Shown here piece after piece: positions 1-9,898 of a DNA stretch of 64,000 nt. The stretch is from Planctomycetota bacterium (GTDB taxonomy: Bacteria > Planctomycetota > UBA1135 > UBA2386): NCBI GenBank assembly GCA_020849665.1, contig JADLFX010000011.1, forward strand, positions 62,001 through 126,000, given 5' to 3'. Within the stretch, counting starts at the first letter, position 1, and the number at the start of each line of letters is the position of its first letter. The notes below the pieces were generated by a model that saw only the letters and a program-made list of their open reading frames with translations, did no database searches and had not been told where the DNA came from. The translations under genes and the position numbers were made by a program.

Positions 1-24
1 CCGCGCGATCCCGGCTCAAGTTCC

Positions 25-50
25 GACCGTCCTAGCTCGATAGGACGGTC
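25..50 (+). promoter_or_regulatory. palindromic operator overlapping the RBS of the GntR gene
   Basis: A perfect inverted repeat has 10-bp arms at 25-34 and 41-50 (GACCGTCCTA / TAGGACGGTC) around a 6-bp spacer, and it ends directly before the ATG at 51. The AGGA at 42-45, the only plausible ribosome binding site for that ATG, lies inside the right arm. GntR/YtrA regulators bind two-fold symmetric operators in front of their own operons, so autoregulation is the natural inference. An RNA hairpin from the same repeat could also mask the ribosome site. Confidence 0.7.
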
Positions 51-443
51 ATGCACTGCCGCATCGACCCGCACAGCCACGTCCCGCCGAGCCAGCAGCT
101 CGTGGACGCGGTCCTGGACGAGATCGCTTCCGGCGCGCGGGTGCCGGGCGAGGCGCTGCCGAGCGTGCGGGTTCTGGCGGCCCAGGTGCTGGTCAACCCC
201 AACACGGTGGCCCGCGCCTACCGTGACCTGCAACAGCTCGGGGTGGCCGAGGGTCGCAACGGCAGCGGGGTGTTCGTGACGGATGCGGGGCCGCAGCGGG
301 CGCGGGCGCGCCGGCAGGCCGAGACACTCGCGGCGTTCCGCGCGGCGCGCGACGCGGCGCTGCGCGCGGGGCACGACGCGCGCGTCCTGGCAGACGAGGT
401 GGAGCGGGCGCACGGCACGCAGCCCGCAGGGGGGAGGCGATGA
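51..443 (+). CDS. GntR family transcriptional regulator (YtrA-like, short form)
   Basis: A 130-residue regulator. The winged helix-turn-helix covers about residues 10-77 and shows the family pattern: LPSVRVLA, the recognition helix NPNTVARAYRDL and the wing GSGVFV. Only about 50 residues follow, rich in Arg and Ala and probably helical. This matches the YtrA subfamily, which lacks the large effector domain of FadR or HutC types. In the family such proteins repress an adjacent ABC transporter operon. Here the gene sits directly in front of an ABC ATPase with an ATGA overlap, and a perfect palindrome covers its start. The ligand or stress that relieves repression cannot be read from the sequence. 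Confidence 0.9.
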   Translation: MHCRIDPHSHVPPSQQLVDAVLDEIASGARVPGEALPSVRVLAAQVLVNPNTVARAYRDLQQLGVAEGRNGSGVFVTDAGPQRARARRQAETLAAFRAARDAALRAGHDARVLADEVERAHGTQPAGGRR

Positions 444-1186
444 GCGAGACGGCGATCCGGATCCAGGGCATCCACCACCGCTACGGCCGCAAGGCGGTGC
501 TCTGCGGTGTGGACCTGGAGGTTCCCGTGGGCTCGGTCACGGTGCTGCTCGGCACCAATGGCGCGGGCAAGACCACGCTCCTCCGTCTGGCGCTGGGGGC
601 CTTGCGCCCGGGCGGCGGACGGGTCGAGGTGCACGGCCTCGACGTGCTGCGGCACACGCGCGTGGTCCGCGAGCAGGTCGGCTACGTCCCCGACGCGCCG
701 GACGCGCCGGGCTGGATGACGCTGCGCGACCTCTGTCGATTCCTGGCCGCGCACTACCCGACCTGGGACCAGCGCCATGCCGACGGGCTGGCCGGGCAGC
801 TCGGCGTGCCCACCCGCACGCGGCTCGACCGCATGTCCAAGGGCGAGGGGATGAAGGCGATGCTGGTCGCGGCGCTGGCGCCGCGGCCCCGCACCCTGCT
901 CCTGGACGAGCCGTTCGGCGGCCTCGATCCGTTGGCGCGGGGCGCGGTCCTGGCCGGCGTGTTCTCCGCGTTGCGGGACGAGGGCACGACGGTGCTGGTG
1001 AGTACGCACGAGCTCGACGTGGCGGCACGTCTCGCCGAGCGCGTGGCGATCCTGGCTGGAGGGCGGATCGCGCGTGCCGGCACGGTGGCCGAGGTCCTGG
1101 GACAGGACGAGCCGGCACGCGTGCCCGAGGCACTGGAGGCGGCGCTGGCGGAGAGCGTGGCGGCGGATGCAGGGGGGCACCCATGA
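440..1186 (+). CDS. ABC transporter ATP-binding protein
   Basis: A 248-residue cytoplasmic ATPase. Walker A GTNGAGKTT lies at residues 38-46, Walker B LLLDEPFGGLD near 155, and the H-loop is STHELD. The signature segment reads MSKGEG rather than LSGGQ, a variation also common in YtrB/CcmA-like exporters. It overlaps the regulator upstream and the permease downstream by four bases (ATGA both times), so regulator, ATPase and permease should be made in a coupled ratio. It powers the membrane proteins at 1183-3111 and perhaps 3116-3859. The substrate is unknown. Family knowledge (YtrBCDEF, BcrA) suggests export of, or defence against, a membrane-active compound, but nothing in the sequence proves that. 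Confidence 0.92.
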   Translation: MSETAIRIQGIHHRYGRKAVLCGVDLEVPVGSVTVLLGTNGAGKTTLLRLALGALRPGGGRVEVHGLDVLRHTRVVREQVGYVPDAPDAPGWMTLRDLCRFLAAHYPTWDQRHADGLAGQLGVPTRTRLDRMSKGEGMKAMLVAALAPRPRTLLLDEPFGGLDPLARGAVLAGVFSALRDEGTTVLVSTHELDVAARLAERVAILAGGRIARAGTVAEVLGQDEPARVPEALEAALAESVAADAGGHP

Positions 1187-3111
1187 GGGCGTTGCTCGCC
1201 CTGGCCTGGGTGGAGGTGCGCACGCACCGGATGGCGCTGGGGCTCTACCCGCTGCTCCTGGCCGGGATCACCGCGATCCTCGCCTTCCAGGCCAGCGAGC
1301 GCGCCGCCACGGTGGTCGTCCCGATCCTCCTCTACTCCAGCCTGGCCTACGGCCTGATCGCGATCGCCGCGGAGGCGATGCCGCGCGAGGGCCGCACGCT
1401 GCTCTTCTTCGATCGTGGGCCGCACGGCCTGAGTCTGGCGTTCGTCGCCAAACTCGGATTCGCCTGGCTCGCCCTCGCGGGAATCGTCGGCATGGCGTGG
1501 GGGGCCATCGCGCTGGTGCGGGCAGCCAATCCGCCGCAGGCGACCTGGTCCGCGATCTCGCTGCGCTACGACGCGGTGCCGCCGCACGTGTACTGGGGCG
1601 CGTTTGCCGCCGTGCCGTGGCTCGTCGCCAGCACGGCCTGGAGCCACAGGGGCGCCCTGGCCGCGCTCATCGCAGGTTGCGCCCTCGCGCCCCATGCGCT
1701 CTGGGCGCTGGCCGATCCCCGCCACCTCCCGGTCTTCCCGGTGCTGACCCACGTGCCGTGGCTCCTGCCCGCCGGCGCGGGCGTGGCGTGGACCTCGTTC
1801 GTCCTCGGACGCGGGCGCGGCGGCTCGTGCCTGCGCGCCGTCGGCCTCGGCTCGGCCGCGGCCGCCTGCCTCCTCGCTCCCTTGTGGGGTCAACTCGGCT
1901 GGTGGGCGTACCGGTTCGCCGTGCCTGCACCCGGGGATTCCCTGATCCTCGATGCGGTGCTCGCACCGGAGAGCGGGTTCGCCTACGTCACGCTGCAGAG
2001 CCCCCTGGGCGGGGGGCCGCGCTCGCCCACCTTCGCCGTGCGCGCGGACCTCGCGCGCGGCACCTCGGAGGGGATCGGCGGCAAGGACTCGCACGTCGCA
2101 GTGCCGGTGTGGACCGGGCGCCGCAACGCCGGCGCGTCCGCGACGGTGGTGGTGGGAGGGCGGAGCGGCGAGCGGCTCCTCGACTCGGCCACGCGAGCGG
2201 AACTCGGGTTGCGTACCGACGTGGCGGGCGCTCGCGAAGCGTGGAGCTGGGCGGCGGATCCCGGGTTGCGAGCCAGGATCGACGTCGATCTGCGCGCCGT
2301 CACCCTTCGGGCCCTGCCGGGGGGCGGCGCCGCATGGCTTGCGCTGGCGGCCGCGACCCGCGAGGCGGAACGGAGGCTCGGTCTGGCGGTGCACCTGTGT
2401 CGCGCGGATGGCCGCGAGTCGGTGCTGCCCCTGCCAGCGAACGCGATCGTCGGCGACGAGGCGGGGGCAGGGTGGATCGTGCTGCGGCCGGGTGTTGGGG
2501 CGCCGTGGCAGCGCGCCATCCTCGACCTCCATCGCGGGCGCCTGGTCGAGGTGGCGGGTGTCGAGGCGCGCCGGGACCACGTCGTGGTGCTCGGGCGCGA
2601 GTGGCTGGTGCGCGCGGACGCCACGGCCGCCGGATCGGACGCACCGTGGGTCCTGCTCGATCCGGACACGGGGACGCGCCGCCCCACGAAGCTGCTCGCT
2701 GCCCACGATCGTCCGCTGACCCTCGGAACCGATGGCAGCGTGCTGGTCGCAGAGCGCGCCGATCGCGGCCTGCGCGGCCTCGCCCGGGTCGACTTCGCGA
2801 CCGGGGTGCGCGCGCCGATCGCGCTGCCGCAGGGACTCCCCGCGGCGGAGGTCCTGCACGTCTCGGAACTGCCGGTGCCGGCGCAGGAGTCCGCGCGCCG
2901 CTGCGTGCTCGCCTTCTCCACGGCCAGGGACGGCACGTGGGTGGCGAGCCTGCGCACGGGGCAGGATCGCTGCACGCCAGCGCTGCGTGCGCATGAGCTG
3001 CTCGGCTTCGACCGCGACGGCGGCGCGCTGCTGATCGACCACAACCGGACGCACATCCTGCGCGCCGACCTCGATCGTGGCACCTGGCAGCTGGCCTGGC
3101 CAAGGGAGTGA
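1183..3111 (+). CDS. ABC transporter permease-like protein with large soluble C-terminal domain
   Basis: 642 residues. The ATG at 1183 overlaps the ATPase stop, so the longer reading frame to the left is not used. About residues 1-260 hold six or seven hydrophobic segments, starting with one that contains LYPLLLAGITAI. The last 370-380 residues are mostly soluble and beta-rich in appearance, with repeated short segments that resemble a propeller or lipoprotein-receptor fold. I recognise no named domain there. Such a large extracytoplasmic tail is unusual for a YtrA-operon permease. It may sense or bind the exported compound. The assignment as permease rests mainly on hydrophobicity and position next to the ATPase. 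Confidence 0.75.
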   Translation: MRALLALAWVEVRTHRMALGLYPLLLAGITAILAFQASERAATVVVPILLYSSLAYGLIAIAAEAMPREGRTLLFFDRGPHGLSLAFVAKLGFAWLALAGIVGMAWGAIALVRAANPPQATWSAISLRYDAVPPHVYWGAFAAVPWLVASTAWSHRGALAALIAGCALAPHALWALADPRHLPVFPVLTHVPWLLPAGAGVAWTSFVLGRGRGGSCLRAVGLGSAAAACLLAPLWGQLGWWAYRFAVPAPGDSLILDAVLAPESGFAYVTLQSPLGGGPRSPTFAVRADLARGTSEGIGGKDSHVAVPVWTGRRNAGASATVVVGGRSGERLLDSATRAELGLRTDVAGAREAWSWAADPGLRARIDVDLRAVTLRALPGGGAAWLALAAATREAERRLGLAVHLCRADGRESVLPLPANAIVGDEAGAGWIVLRPGVGAPWQRAILDLHRGRLVEVAGVEARRDHVVVLGREWLVRADATAAGSDAPWVLLDPDTGTRRPTKLLAAHDRPLTLGTDGSVLVAERADRGLRGLARVDFATGVRAPIALPQGLPAAEVLHVSELPVPAQESARRCVLAFSTARDGTWVASLRTGQDRCTPALRAHELLGFDRDGGALLIDHNRTHILRADLDRGTWQLAWPRE

Positions 3112-3115
3112 ACCC

Positions 3116-3859
3116 ATGCCTACCCTCGCCGCCTGCTGGTCGTTCGAGCTGCGCCGCCTCTGGCCGGTGTTCGCCATGCAGGCCCTGATCCTCGCAGCCA
3201 CCGTGTTCGGCGTGGTGCTCGAGGGCCTGCCCCTGCGCGCGTGCGTGGCGTGGCTGGGCGTGGGCTGGTTCTACTTCGGCTCGGCCCTGCTCGGGGTCCT
3301 GGCGTTCGCCGGGACGATCCTCCCGCGCGCGGCACCGGAGGTCCGCTTCCTGTCCCGCCTGCCTGCAGGGCCCGTGGCATGGTTCTGGTCGTCGCTGCTC
3401 TTTCGCCTCGCGGCGATCTCCGCCATGAGTGCGATCGGGCTGGCCACCCTCCTCGTTCTGGCCTGGCCGGCCGGCGGTCTCGGCGACGTGGGTGGGGCCG
3501 CCGTCGCGTGGTGGACGCCGCGCCTCGCCCTGGGCGTCCCCTGCCTCCTGGTCTGGGGGTGCACCGGCGCAGCCTGGCAGGCACAGGAGCGCGGCCGGGG
3601 CTGGATGCTCCTGGTCCTGGCCACGCCGCACCTGCTCTGGCTGGCGGGTCCGGTGCGCGGGGCCGAGGTGTTCCCCGTCGCGAGCCACGTCTGCGGGATC
3701 CTCCTTGCGGGGCTCCTCGCCGCACGCATGGCGTTCGCCGAGCTCGACGGCGCTGGAGCCTGTGCCGGCGCGTCGGTCCCCCGGAGCATGCGCTGGGCGA
3801 TCCTCTGCATGCTGCCGGCCTGGCTCCAGCTGCTGGCGTGGAACGCGTGCCTCGCGTAA
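3116..3859 (+). CDS. integral membrane protein, probable second ABC permease subunit
   Basis: A 247-residue hydrophobic protein with about six predicted membrane spans, for example around LILAATVFGVVL, FGSALLGVLAFAG and ILLAGLLAARMAF. It begins 4 nt after the stop of the preceding permease-like gene, with AAGGGAG as a ribosome site overlapping that stop region. The start at 3116 was chosen over an upstream in-frame codon because of this spacing. Position at the end of the regulator-ATPase-permease operon suggests it completes the transmembrane part of the exporter. No family-specific motif was recognised. It converges with the SGNH hydrolase gene, only 13 nt away. Confidence 0.75.
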   Translation: MPTLAACWSFELRRLWPVFAMQALILAATVFGVVLEGLPLRACVAWLGVGWFYFGSALLGVLAFAGTILPRAAPEVRFLSRLPAGPVAWFWSSLLFRLAAISAMSAIGLATLLVLAWPAGGLGDVGGAAVAWWTPRLALGVPCLLVWGCTGAAWQAQERGRGWMLLVLATPHLLWLAGPVRGAEVFPVASHVCGILLAGLLAARMAFAELDGAGACAGASVPRSMRWAILCMLPAWLQLLAWNACLA

Positions 3860-3872
3860 CAGGTCCCGGCGC

Positions 3873-4865
3873 TCAGGGCCACCAGCCCAATGCGCGCAGG
3901 CGCGCGGCCACGGCTTCGGCCACGAGACGATGGCCCGCGGCGCTCCAGTGGCCGTCGTCCACGAAGAGCGGCTCGGCCGCCCGGCGCGCGAAGGGCTCGT
4001 GCAGGTCCAGCAGCACGACCCCGCGCGCCTCCAGCGCCGCGCGGAGCCGGACCTCGGCATCGCCCGGCGGCGTGGCGCACCGCTCGCGCGGGTAGGCCAG
4101 CACGACCAGCAGCCGCGCCTGGGCCGCCCGCGCCACCGCCTCGATCCGTCCGACCACCGCGGCGACCAGCGCCACCGTGTCGGCGTGCACCCACGGCCCG
4201 GCGCGCCGCGAACGGTCGAGCCAGCGGTCGAAGGGCGTCAGGACCACTTCGGCCACGTAGCTGGCGTTGCGCAGGGCCACGTCCCACGTGAGGCGGGGCG
4301 GGTGCAAGCGCAGCTCCCCGTCCACGAGCTCGCACCAGGGCACGGGCCAGCCGGTGAGCCGCTCGTAGCGGACGTCGTCGAGGTCGTTGCCGAGGAAGAG
4401 CGTGAGCAGCACCAGCTCGGGCCCGTAGCGCAGGCCCTCGACCTCCAGGGCGCGCAGCTCCTGCACGGGGCCGAAGGCGTTCACGCCGAGGTTCACGACC
4501 TCGGTGCGCGGCAGGATCTGCTCCAGTACCTCGGTGAACCGCTCGCCGTAATCGGCCCCGACCCCGAAGGTGAACGAGTCGCCGAGCGCGACGACACGCC
4601 GCGTGCCGGCCGGCGCCGCCAGGGCATGCTCCGCGTCGCGCCAGCCACGCGCGTTGGTGGTGGCCGGCACCCGGGCGCTCCAGAACGCGCCGACCTTGCG
4701 GAGTCCGGGCCGCATCCGCCAGCCGAGGTCCTGGTCGTAGACCAGCCCGCGCTCGCGGTCCGTGAGCCGCGCGACGAGCCGCAGGCCGATCTCGCCGGCG
4801 CCGAGGGCCGCGAGGCCGGCGGCCGCGAGCAGGAGGGCGCGCCGCAGCCAGCTCCCTTTGGCCAC
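3873..4865 (-). CDS. SGNH/GDSL-type hydrolase, membrane anchored
   Basis: 330 residues from a GTG at 4865, 8 nt after the stop of the DUF1501 gene. An N-terminal hydrophobic helix (about residues 8-24) suggests a membrane anchor or uncleaved signal. The SGNH blocks are visible: GDSFTFG at about 95 (nucleophile Ser), GVNAFGP, GND with its Asn at about 145-150, and DGHWSAAGH near 305 giving the catalytic Asp and His. The family hydrolyses esters, including O-acetyl groups on polysaccharides. Tight linkage to the PSD1-DUF1501 pair suggests it acts on the same extracellular substrate, possibly an acetylated polysaccharide. That is inference. Confidence 0.85.
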   Translation of the reverse strand: MAKGSWLRRALLLAAAGLAALGAGEIGLRLVARLTDRERGLVYDQDLGWRMRPGLRKVGAFWSARVPATTNARGWRDAEHALAAPAGTRRVVALGDSFTFGVGADYGERFTEVLEQILPRTEVVNLGVNAFGPVQELRALEVEGLRYGPELVLLTLFLGNDLDDVRYERLTGWPVPWCELVDGELRLHPPRLTWDVALRNASYVAEVVLTPFDRWLDRSRRAGPWVHADTVALVAAVVGRIEAVARAAQARLLVVLAYPRERCATPPGDAEVRLRAALEARGVVLLDLHEPFARRAAEPLFVDDGHWSAAGHRLVAEAVAARLRALGWWP

Positions 4866-4873
4866 GGTGCGCC

Positions 4874-6307
4874 TCAGGCGAGGATCGGCCGCACCACGTG
4901 CCCGTGCACGTCGGTGAGCCGGAAGTCCCGGCCCTGGTAGCGGTACGTGAGCCGCTCGTGATCGATCCCCAGGCAGTGCAGGATCGTGGCGTTCACGTCG
5001 TGCAGGTGCACCGGGTCCTGCACCACGTTGTACGAGAAGTCGTCGGTGGCGCCGTACACGAGGCCCGGGCGGATTCCGCCGCCGGCGAACCACATGGTGA
5101 AGCAGTACGGGTGATGGTCGCGTCCGTAGTTGGAGCGCGTGAGCGGACCCTGGCAGTAGACCGTGCGGCCGAACTCGCCGCCCCAGACGACCAGGGTGTC
5201 GTCGAGGAGTCCGCGCTGCTTGAGGTCGAGGATCAGCCCGGCGCAGCCGTGGTCGGTGTCGCGGCACTGCGCGGCCATGTCCTTGGGCAGGTTGAAGTGC
5301 TGGTCCCACCCGCGGATGAACACCTGCACGAAGCGCACGTCGCGCTCGGCCAGCCTGCGGGCCAGCAGGCAGTTGCGCGCGAAGGTCCCCGGGGTGTGCA
5401 CCTCGGGGCCGTAGAGCTTCAGCACGTGCTCGGGCTCGCGGCTCAGGTCCTCGAGCTCGGGGATCGAGTGCTGCATCCGCCACGCCATCTCGTACTGGGC
5501 GATGCGCGTGGCGGTCTCCGGGTCGCCGTCGCGCTCGAGATGGCGGCGGTTGAGCCGTTCCAGCGTGTCGAGCATCCGCCGGCGCAGCGGCGGGTCGATA
5601 CCTTCGGGGTTGCGCAGGTAGAGGACCGGATCGCCCGACGAGCGGAACGCCACGCCCTGGTGGCGGGACGGCAGGAATCCCGCGCCCCACAGCCGTGTGT
5701 AGAGGGCCTGCGCATCCTTGCGGCCGGTCCAGGTGGAGTGCAGGACCACGAACGCCGGCAGGTCGCGGTTGCGGCTGCCGAGGCCGTGGCTCACCCAGGC
5801 GCCCAGGCTGGGCCGCCCAGGGATCTCCGCGCCGGTCAGCAGGAAGGTGATCGCGGGGTCGTGGTTGATGGCGTCGGTGCGCACCGAGCGCACGATCGCC
5901 AGCTCGTCGACGATCCGCGCGGTCTGCGGCAGCAGCTCGCTCACCCAGGCTCCGGACTGGCCGTGCTGTGCGAACCGGAACAGCGACGGCGCCACCGGGA
6001 AGCGCGTCTGCCCGGACGTCATCGTCGTGATGCGCTGGCCCTGGCGCACCGAGTCGGGCAGGTCCTTGTCGAACCACTTCTCGAGTTCGGGCTTGTGATC
6101 GAAGGTCTCGATCTGCGAGGGACCCTCGGCCATGCACAGGTAGATCACACGCCGGGCAGTGGGCGGGAAATGCGGCGCGCGCAGCGCGGGCTGGCCGTCC
6201 TGCGGCGGCACCTGCCAGCCGGTGCGCGTCGCGGCCATGCCGGCCCCGGCGGCGGCCAGGAACTCGCGGCGCGTGCAGCCGGGAGCGGAGGGGCGGGGTC
6301 GCGTCAT
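4874..6307 (-). CDS. DUF1501 domain-containing protein, Tat exported
   Basis: 477 residues. The ATG at 6307 overlaps the stop of the PSD1 gene (ATGA). The N-terminus has the twin-arginine motif [10 protein letters not shown] at residues 12-21, followed by a short hydrophobic run, so a folded protein is probably exported. The rest follows the DUF1501 family: [16 protein letters not shown], a central MRSVRTDA-like region, GGEFGRT, and [15 protein letters not shown] near the C-terminus. The fold belongs to the alkaline phosphatase/sulfatase superfamily, though the family's reaction is not established. DUF1501 proteins are nearly always encoded next to a PSD1 cytochrome protein, as here, and both are hallmark genes of Planctomycetota and some Verrucomicrobia. 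Confidence 0.95.
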   Translation of the reverse strand: MTRPRPSAPGCTRREFLAAAGAGMAATRTGWQVPPQDGQPALRAPHFPPTARRVIYLCMAEGPSQIETFDHKPELEKWFDKDLPDSVRQGQRITTMTSGQTRFPVAPSLFRFAQHGQSGAWVSELLPQTARIVDELAIVRSVRTDAINHDPAITFLLTGAEIPGRPSLGAWVSHGLGSRNRDLPAFVVLHSTWTGRKDAQALYTRLWGAGFLPSRHQGVAFRSSGDPVLYLRNPEGIDPPLRRRMLDTLERLNRRHLERDGDPETATRIAQYEMAWRMQHSIPELEDLSREPEHVLKLYGPEVHTPGTFARNCLLARRLAERDVRFVQVFIRGWDQHFNLPKDMAAQCRDTDHGCAGLILDLKQRGLLDDTLVVWGGEFGRTVYCQGPLTRSNYGRDHHPYCFTMWFAGGGIRPGLVYGATDDFSYNVVQDPVHLHDVNATILHCLGIDHERLTYRYQGRDFRLTDVHGHVVRPILA

Positions 6308-9300
6308 CGGAGGGTCAGGGTCTCGTCCAGGTTGAGCAGGATCGATGCGATCGGGATCCACGCGGCCAGCTCGGTCGGTTCCAGGCCCGCGGGCACCGGC
6401 GACTCGCCCGCCGCGACGAGGGCCCTGGCCGCCGCGGGATCGGCGCGGAAGCGCTCGCGGTACACCGCGAGGTCCTCGACCAGGACGCGCGCCTCCATGG
6501 CCTCCGGCGGGCGGCACGTGGCACGTTCGAACGCCCAGGCGATCCGGTCCGCATCGTCGCCGGGGGCACGGAGCGCGCGCTGCGCCAGCCCGCGCGCCGC
6601 CTCGACCTGCTGGACGTCGTTGAGCAGAGCGAGCGCCTGCAGCGGCGTGTTGGTGCGCGCGCGCTGCACCACGCACGACTCGCGCGAGGGCGCGTCGAAG
6701 AGCAGCATGGTGGGGGCCGGCGCCGTGCGCTTCCAGAAGGTGTAGAGCGAGCGCCGGTAGAGTCCCTCGCCGCGGTCGGCCACGAAGTTCTCGGTGTTGG
6801 AGCCGACGTAGGCGACCGCCTTCCACAGATGGGCGGGCTGGTACGGCTTCACGCTCCGGCCCCCGAAGCGTTCGACCAGGAGCCCGGACACCAGCAGCGC
6901 CTGATCGCGGATCGCCTCGGCGTCGAGGCGGTGGCGCGGTCCGCGGGCCAGGAGCCGGTTCTCGGGGTCGCGGGCCCGCAGCGCCGGGTCGGCCACGGAG
7001 CCCTGGCGGAACGCGGCGGAGTGCACCAGGAGCCGCAGCACGTGCCGCACGTCCCAACCGGAGTCCACGAACTCGCACGCCAGCCAGTCCAGCAGCTCGG
7101 GATGGCTGGGATACTCGCCCTGTGCGCCGAAGTCCTCGGCGGTCCGGACCAGGCCCACGCCGAACACCAGCGCCCAGAGGCGGTTGACCAGGACGCGCGC
7201 GGTGAGCGGGTGCTCCTGCGTCACCAGCCAGCGCGCGAGGTCGAGGCGCGTCGCCGTCTCCCCGGCGGGCGCGAGCGGCGGCAGGGCCGCGGGCGTGCCG
7301 GGCACGACCTGGGGGCCCTTCTGGTCGTACTGGCCGCGGCGCAGGACGAAGCTGGGCCGGCGCTCCTTGCGCTCGCGCGCCACCATCGTGCGCGGGATCT
7401 CGGCGTCGAGTGCGGCCAGCTCCGCGCGCAGCCGCTCGCGTTCGTGCTCGTGCGCGCGGAACCGCTCCGAGTGCGCGGCCCGGTAGTGCAGGCGCAGGGC
7501 TCGCGCCTGCGCCGCGGTGCGGCGCTCCGCCGGTTCCTGCACCGCGAGGCCCACGGCCACCGGCAGCCCCGACACGGTCTCGCCCACGACGCGGAAGGTG
7601 AAGCCGCTCTGTCCGCCGCCGTTCACCACCTTGAGCAGCAGCGTGTTCGCGCCGGCGCGGGCGCGCAGCACCAGGCGTTCCTGGTCGGGCTGTACGGCGC
7701 GCGGCACGCGACGGTCGAGGACCCGATCCCCGTTCCACCACGCCTGCACTCCGTCGTCGGTCCCGAACGCCACCGTGATCGTGCGCTCCCCAGGGCTCTC
7801 GATCCGCCGCCACAGATAGTGGGCCGCAACGGTCTCGCCGAAGCTGTGCACGCGGCCGTCCTGCCACTCGGGCTGCTCGCGCCATGCGACCGTTCCGGCG
7901 GCGAAGCCGGCCGTGGCGTCCGCATCGCGCTCGGGACCGTGCTCGGCCTGGTAGAGCGACGCCGCGTCGGCGCCGGGGAAGGGGCCCGCGTGGCGCCACG
8001 CCGACCACACGGCCGGGGTCGCCTCGGCGCGGGATGCGACCTGCACGCGGTAGCGCGCGAGGGTGTGCTCGGGGAACTGGGAGTCCTGGCGGATCACGAC
8101 GCGCAGGAGCGTGCCCTTGGCAGAGCCGAACGGGGCCGCCGGCTCCAGCACCAGTTCGTGCGGGCGGTCGCGCTCCTCCAGGATCGCCCACCCCGTGGCC
8201 GGATCGCCGTCCACGACCCGTTCGGCCGGGTACTCGCGCTGGGCGTAGTCGGCGCGCGCGGCGCGCAGCTCGACCCTGCGGCGCGCCAACGGATCCTCGA
8301 GCGGCGCGGCCTCGACCTCGATCTCGGTGAGCACGAGGTTGCCGTTGCCGCCGCGCGCACAGAGGCCGCGGGCCGGGTCCGGCAGAACCAGCAGGCGCAG
8401 CGCGCGCAGATCCCCGTGCGGCGTGGCGAGGATGAGCTCGTGCACGTCCTTGGCCGGGAGCGCGCCGCGCACCACGATCGTGCCGTCGGCCTCGGCCGCG
8501 AGCTGCGCGCCGCCCAGCGAGACCGCCGAGCGCAGCTCGGGCTGGTGCCAGAGGGCGCGCAGGCGTCCGGCCTCACGCTCGCAGTACGCGGCCTCCTCGG
8601 CGTCGACCGCTGGGTCGGGGGCCTCCATGGCGTGCTCGACCTCCGCCACCTTGGCCTGCAGCGCACCCTGCCGGGCGGCCTGCTGCGGCGACGGCACGGC
8701 CAGCCGTGGCGGCGGCACGAGCTGGTTCTCGTCGGTCGCCAGCTCGTCGAGGTTGTGGAAGAACGCGAAGAGCCGGTAGTGGTCCTCGATCGTGAACGGG
8801 TCGTACTTGTGGTCGTGGCACTGGGCGCAGCCGAGCGTGAGCCCCATCCACACCGTGGCAGTGGTCGCCACCCGGTCCTTCGCGTAGAGCGCGAGGTACT
8901 CCTCCGCGATCATCCCGCCCTCGGCGCTGGTCGGGTTGCAGCGCAGGAAGCCGGTCGCCACCACCTGCTCGGTGCTCGCCTCGGGGAGCAGGTCGCCAGC
9001 CAGCTGCTCGATGGTGAAGCGGTCGAAGCGCTTGTTGGTGTGGAACGAGTCCAGGACGTAGTCGCGGTACGGCCAGATGCCGCGCTCGTTGTCGAAGTGG
9101 AAGCCGTGGGTGTCGGCGTAGCGCACCGCGTCGAGCCAGAAGCGCGTGAGGTGCTCCGCGTGCCGCGTGCCGCCCAGCAGCCGCTCCACCGCGCGCGCGT
9201 AGGCGTCCGCGCCGCGATCCTCCAGGTACGCATGCACCTCCTCAGGAGTGGGGGGCAGGCCGGTGAGCGTGAGGTGGAGCCGGCGCAGGAGCGTGCGCGG

Positions 9301-9813
9301 GTCGGCCGCGGCGGAGGGCTCCAGGCCCTCGTGCAGGAGGCGTTCGAGGAGGAAGCGGTCGATCGGCTGGTCCCAGCCCGGCCGCTGCACCTCGGGCACG
9401 CGCGGCCGAGCGGGCGCGACGAGCGACCAGTGCGGGGTGCGCCCGGCGCCCGCCGCGATCCAGCGGCGCAGCACCTCGACCTGTTCGGGCCGCAGGCGCT
9501 TCCTGGTCGAGGCCGGCGGCATCCGCTCCTCCGGGTCGGCGTGGGTCACGCGGCGCAGCAGCTCGCTGGCCTCGGGATCCCCGGGCACGATCGCGCGGGC
9601 GCCGGAGCGCAGCGGCGCGCTGGCGCCCTCCGCGGTGTCGAGGCGCAGGCCGGCCTTGCGCTTGGCGGAGTCGGGGCCGTGGCAGGCGTAGCAGTGCTCC
9701 GAGAGGAGCGGCCGCACCTCGCGCCCGAAGTCGACGGCGTGGGTCGGCGCGGGCTCCTGGGCACCCAGGACCCTGACCAGGAGCAGGATTGGCAGCGCGA
9801 GGCGGAGATGCAT
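6304..9813 (-). CDS. PSD1 and planctomycete cytochrome c domain-containing protein (DUF1549/DUF1553)
   Basis: 1169 residues with an N-terminal signal peptide ending near LGAQEPA. A planctomycete cytochrome c-like domain follows, with CYACH at 41-45 as the heme-binding motif and MPP as a likely distal methionine. A DUF1549 (PSCyt2) domain spans about 150-350 and contains a second CxxCH, CAQCH, at about 326-331. The middle holds a discoidin-like segment ([12 protein letters not shown]) and a further beta-rich insert. DUF1553 (PSD1) lies at about 870-1120 with [11 protein letters not shown]. It is translationally coupled to the DUF1501 gene. In Planctomycetota these pairs are numerous and thought to act on complex polymers outside the cytoplasm. 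Their chemistry remains unproven. Confidence 0.95.
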   Translation of the reverse strand: MHLRLALPILLLVRVLGAQEPAPTHAVDFGREVRPLLSEHCYACHGPDSAKRKAGLRLDTAEGASAPLRSGARAIVPGDPEASELLRRVTHADPEERMPPASTRKRLRPEQVEVLRRWIAAGAGRTPHWSLVAPARPRVPEVQRPGWDQPIDRFLLERLLHEGLEPSAAADPRTLLRRLHLTLTGLPPTPEEVHAYLEDRGADAYARAVERLLGGTRHAEHLTRFWLDAVRYADTHGFHFDNERGIWPYRDYVLDSFHTNKRFDRFTIEQLAGDLLPEASTEQVVATGFLRCNPTSAEGGMIAEEYLALYAKDRVATTATVWMGLTLGCAQCHDHKYDPFTIEDHYRLFAFFHNLDELATDENQLVPPPRLAVPSPQQAARQGALQAKVAEVEHAMEAPDPAVDAEEAAYCEREAGRLRALWHQPELRSAVSLGGAQLAAEADGTIVVRGALPAKDVHELILATPHGDLRALRLLVLPDPARGLCARGGNGNLVLTEIEVEAAPLEDPLARRRVELRAARADYAQREYPAERVVDGDPATGWAILEERDRPHELVLEPAAPFGSAKGTLLRVVIRQDSQFPEHTLARYRVQVASRAEATPAVWSAWRHAGPFPGADAASLYQAEHGPERDADATAGFAAGTVAWREQPEWQDGRVHSFGETVAAHYLWRRIESPGERTITVAFGTDDGVQAWWNGDRVLDRRVPRAVQPDQERLVLRARAGANTLLLKVVNGGGQSGFTFRVVGETVSGLPVAVGLAVQEPAERRTAAQARALRLHYRAAHSERFRAHEHERERLRAELAALDAEIPRTMVARERKERRPSFVLRRGQYDQKGPQVVPGTPAALPPLAPAGETATRLDLARWLVTQEHPLTARVLVNRLWALVFGVGLVRTAEDFGAQGEYPSHPELLDWLACEFVDSGWDVRHVLRLLVHSAAFRQGSVADPALRARDPENRLLARGPRHRLDAEAIRDQALLVSGLLVERFGGRSVKPYQPAHLWKAVAYVGSNTENFVADRGEGLYRRSLYTFWKRTAPAPTMLLFDAPSRESCVVQRARTNTPLQALALLNDVQQVEAARGLAQRALRAPGDDADRIAWAFERATCRPPEAMEARVLVEDLAVYRERFRADPAAARALVAAGESPVPAGLEPTELAAWIPIASILLNLDETLTLR

Positions 9814-9851
9814 GGACCAGGCGCGGGAGACGACGGCGCGACGCGCGGCCG

Positions 9852-9859
9852 ACTCTAGG
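9852..9859 (-). promoter_or_regulatory. putative -10 element for the PSD1 operon
   Basis: On the minus strand the segment reads CCTAGAGT, matching the GCTANNCT-like box that recurs upstream of many genes in this window. It lies 38 nt before the ATG of the PSD1 gene. No convincing -35 element was seen. Confidence 0.35.
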
Positions 9860-9898
9860 CCGCTGGCGGGAGTGCGTCCAGACGCACGGCGCGGGCGC

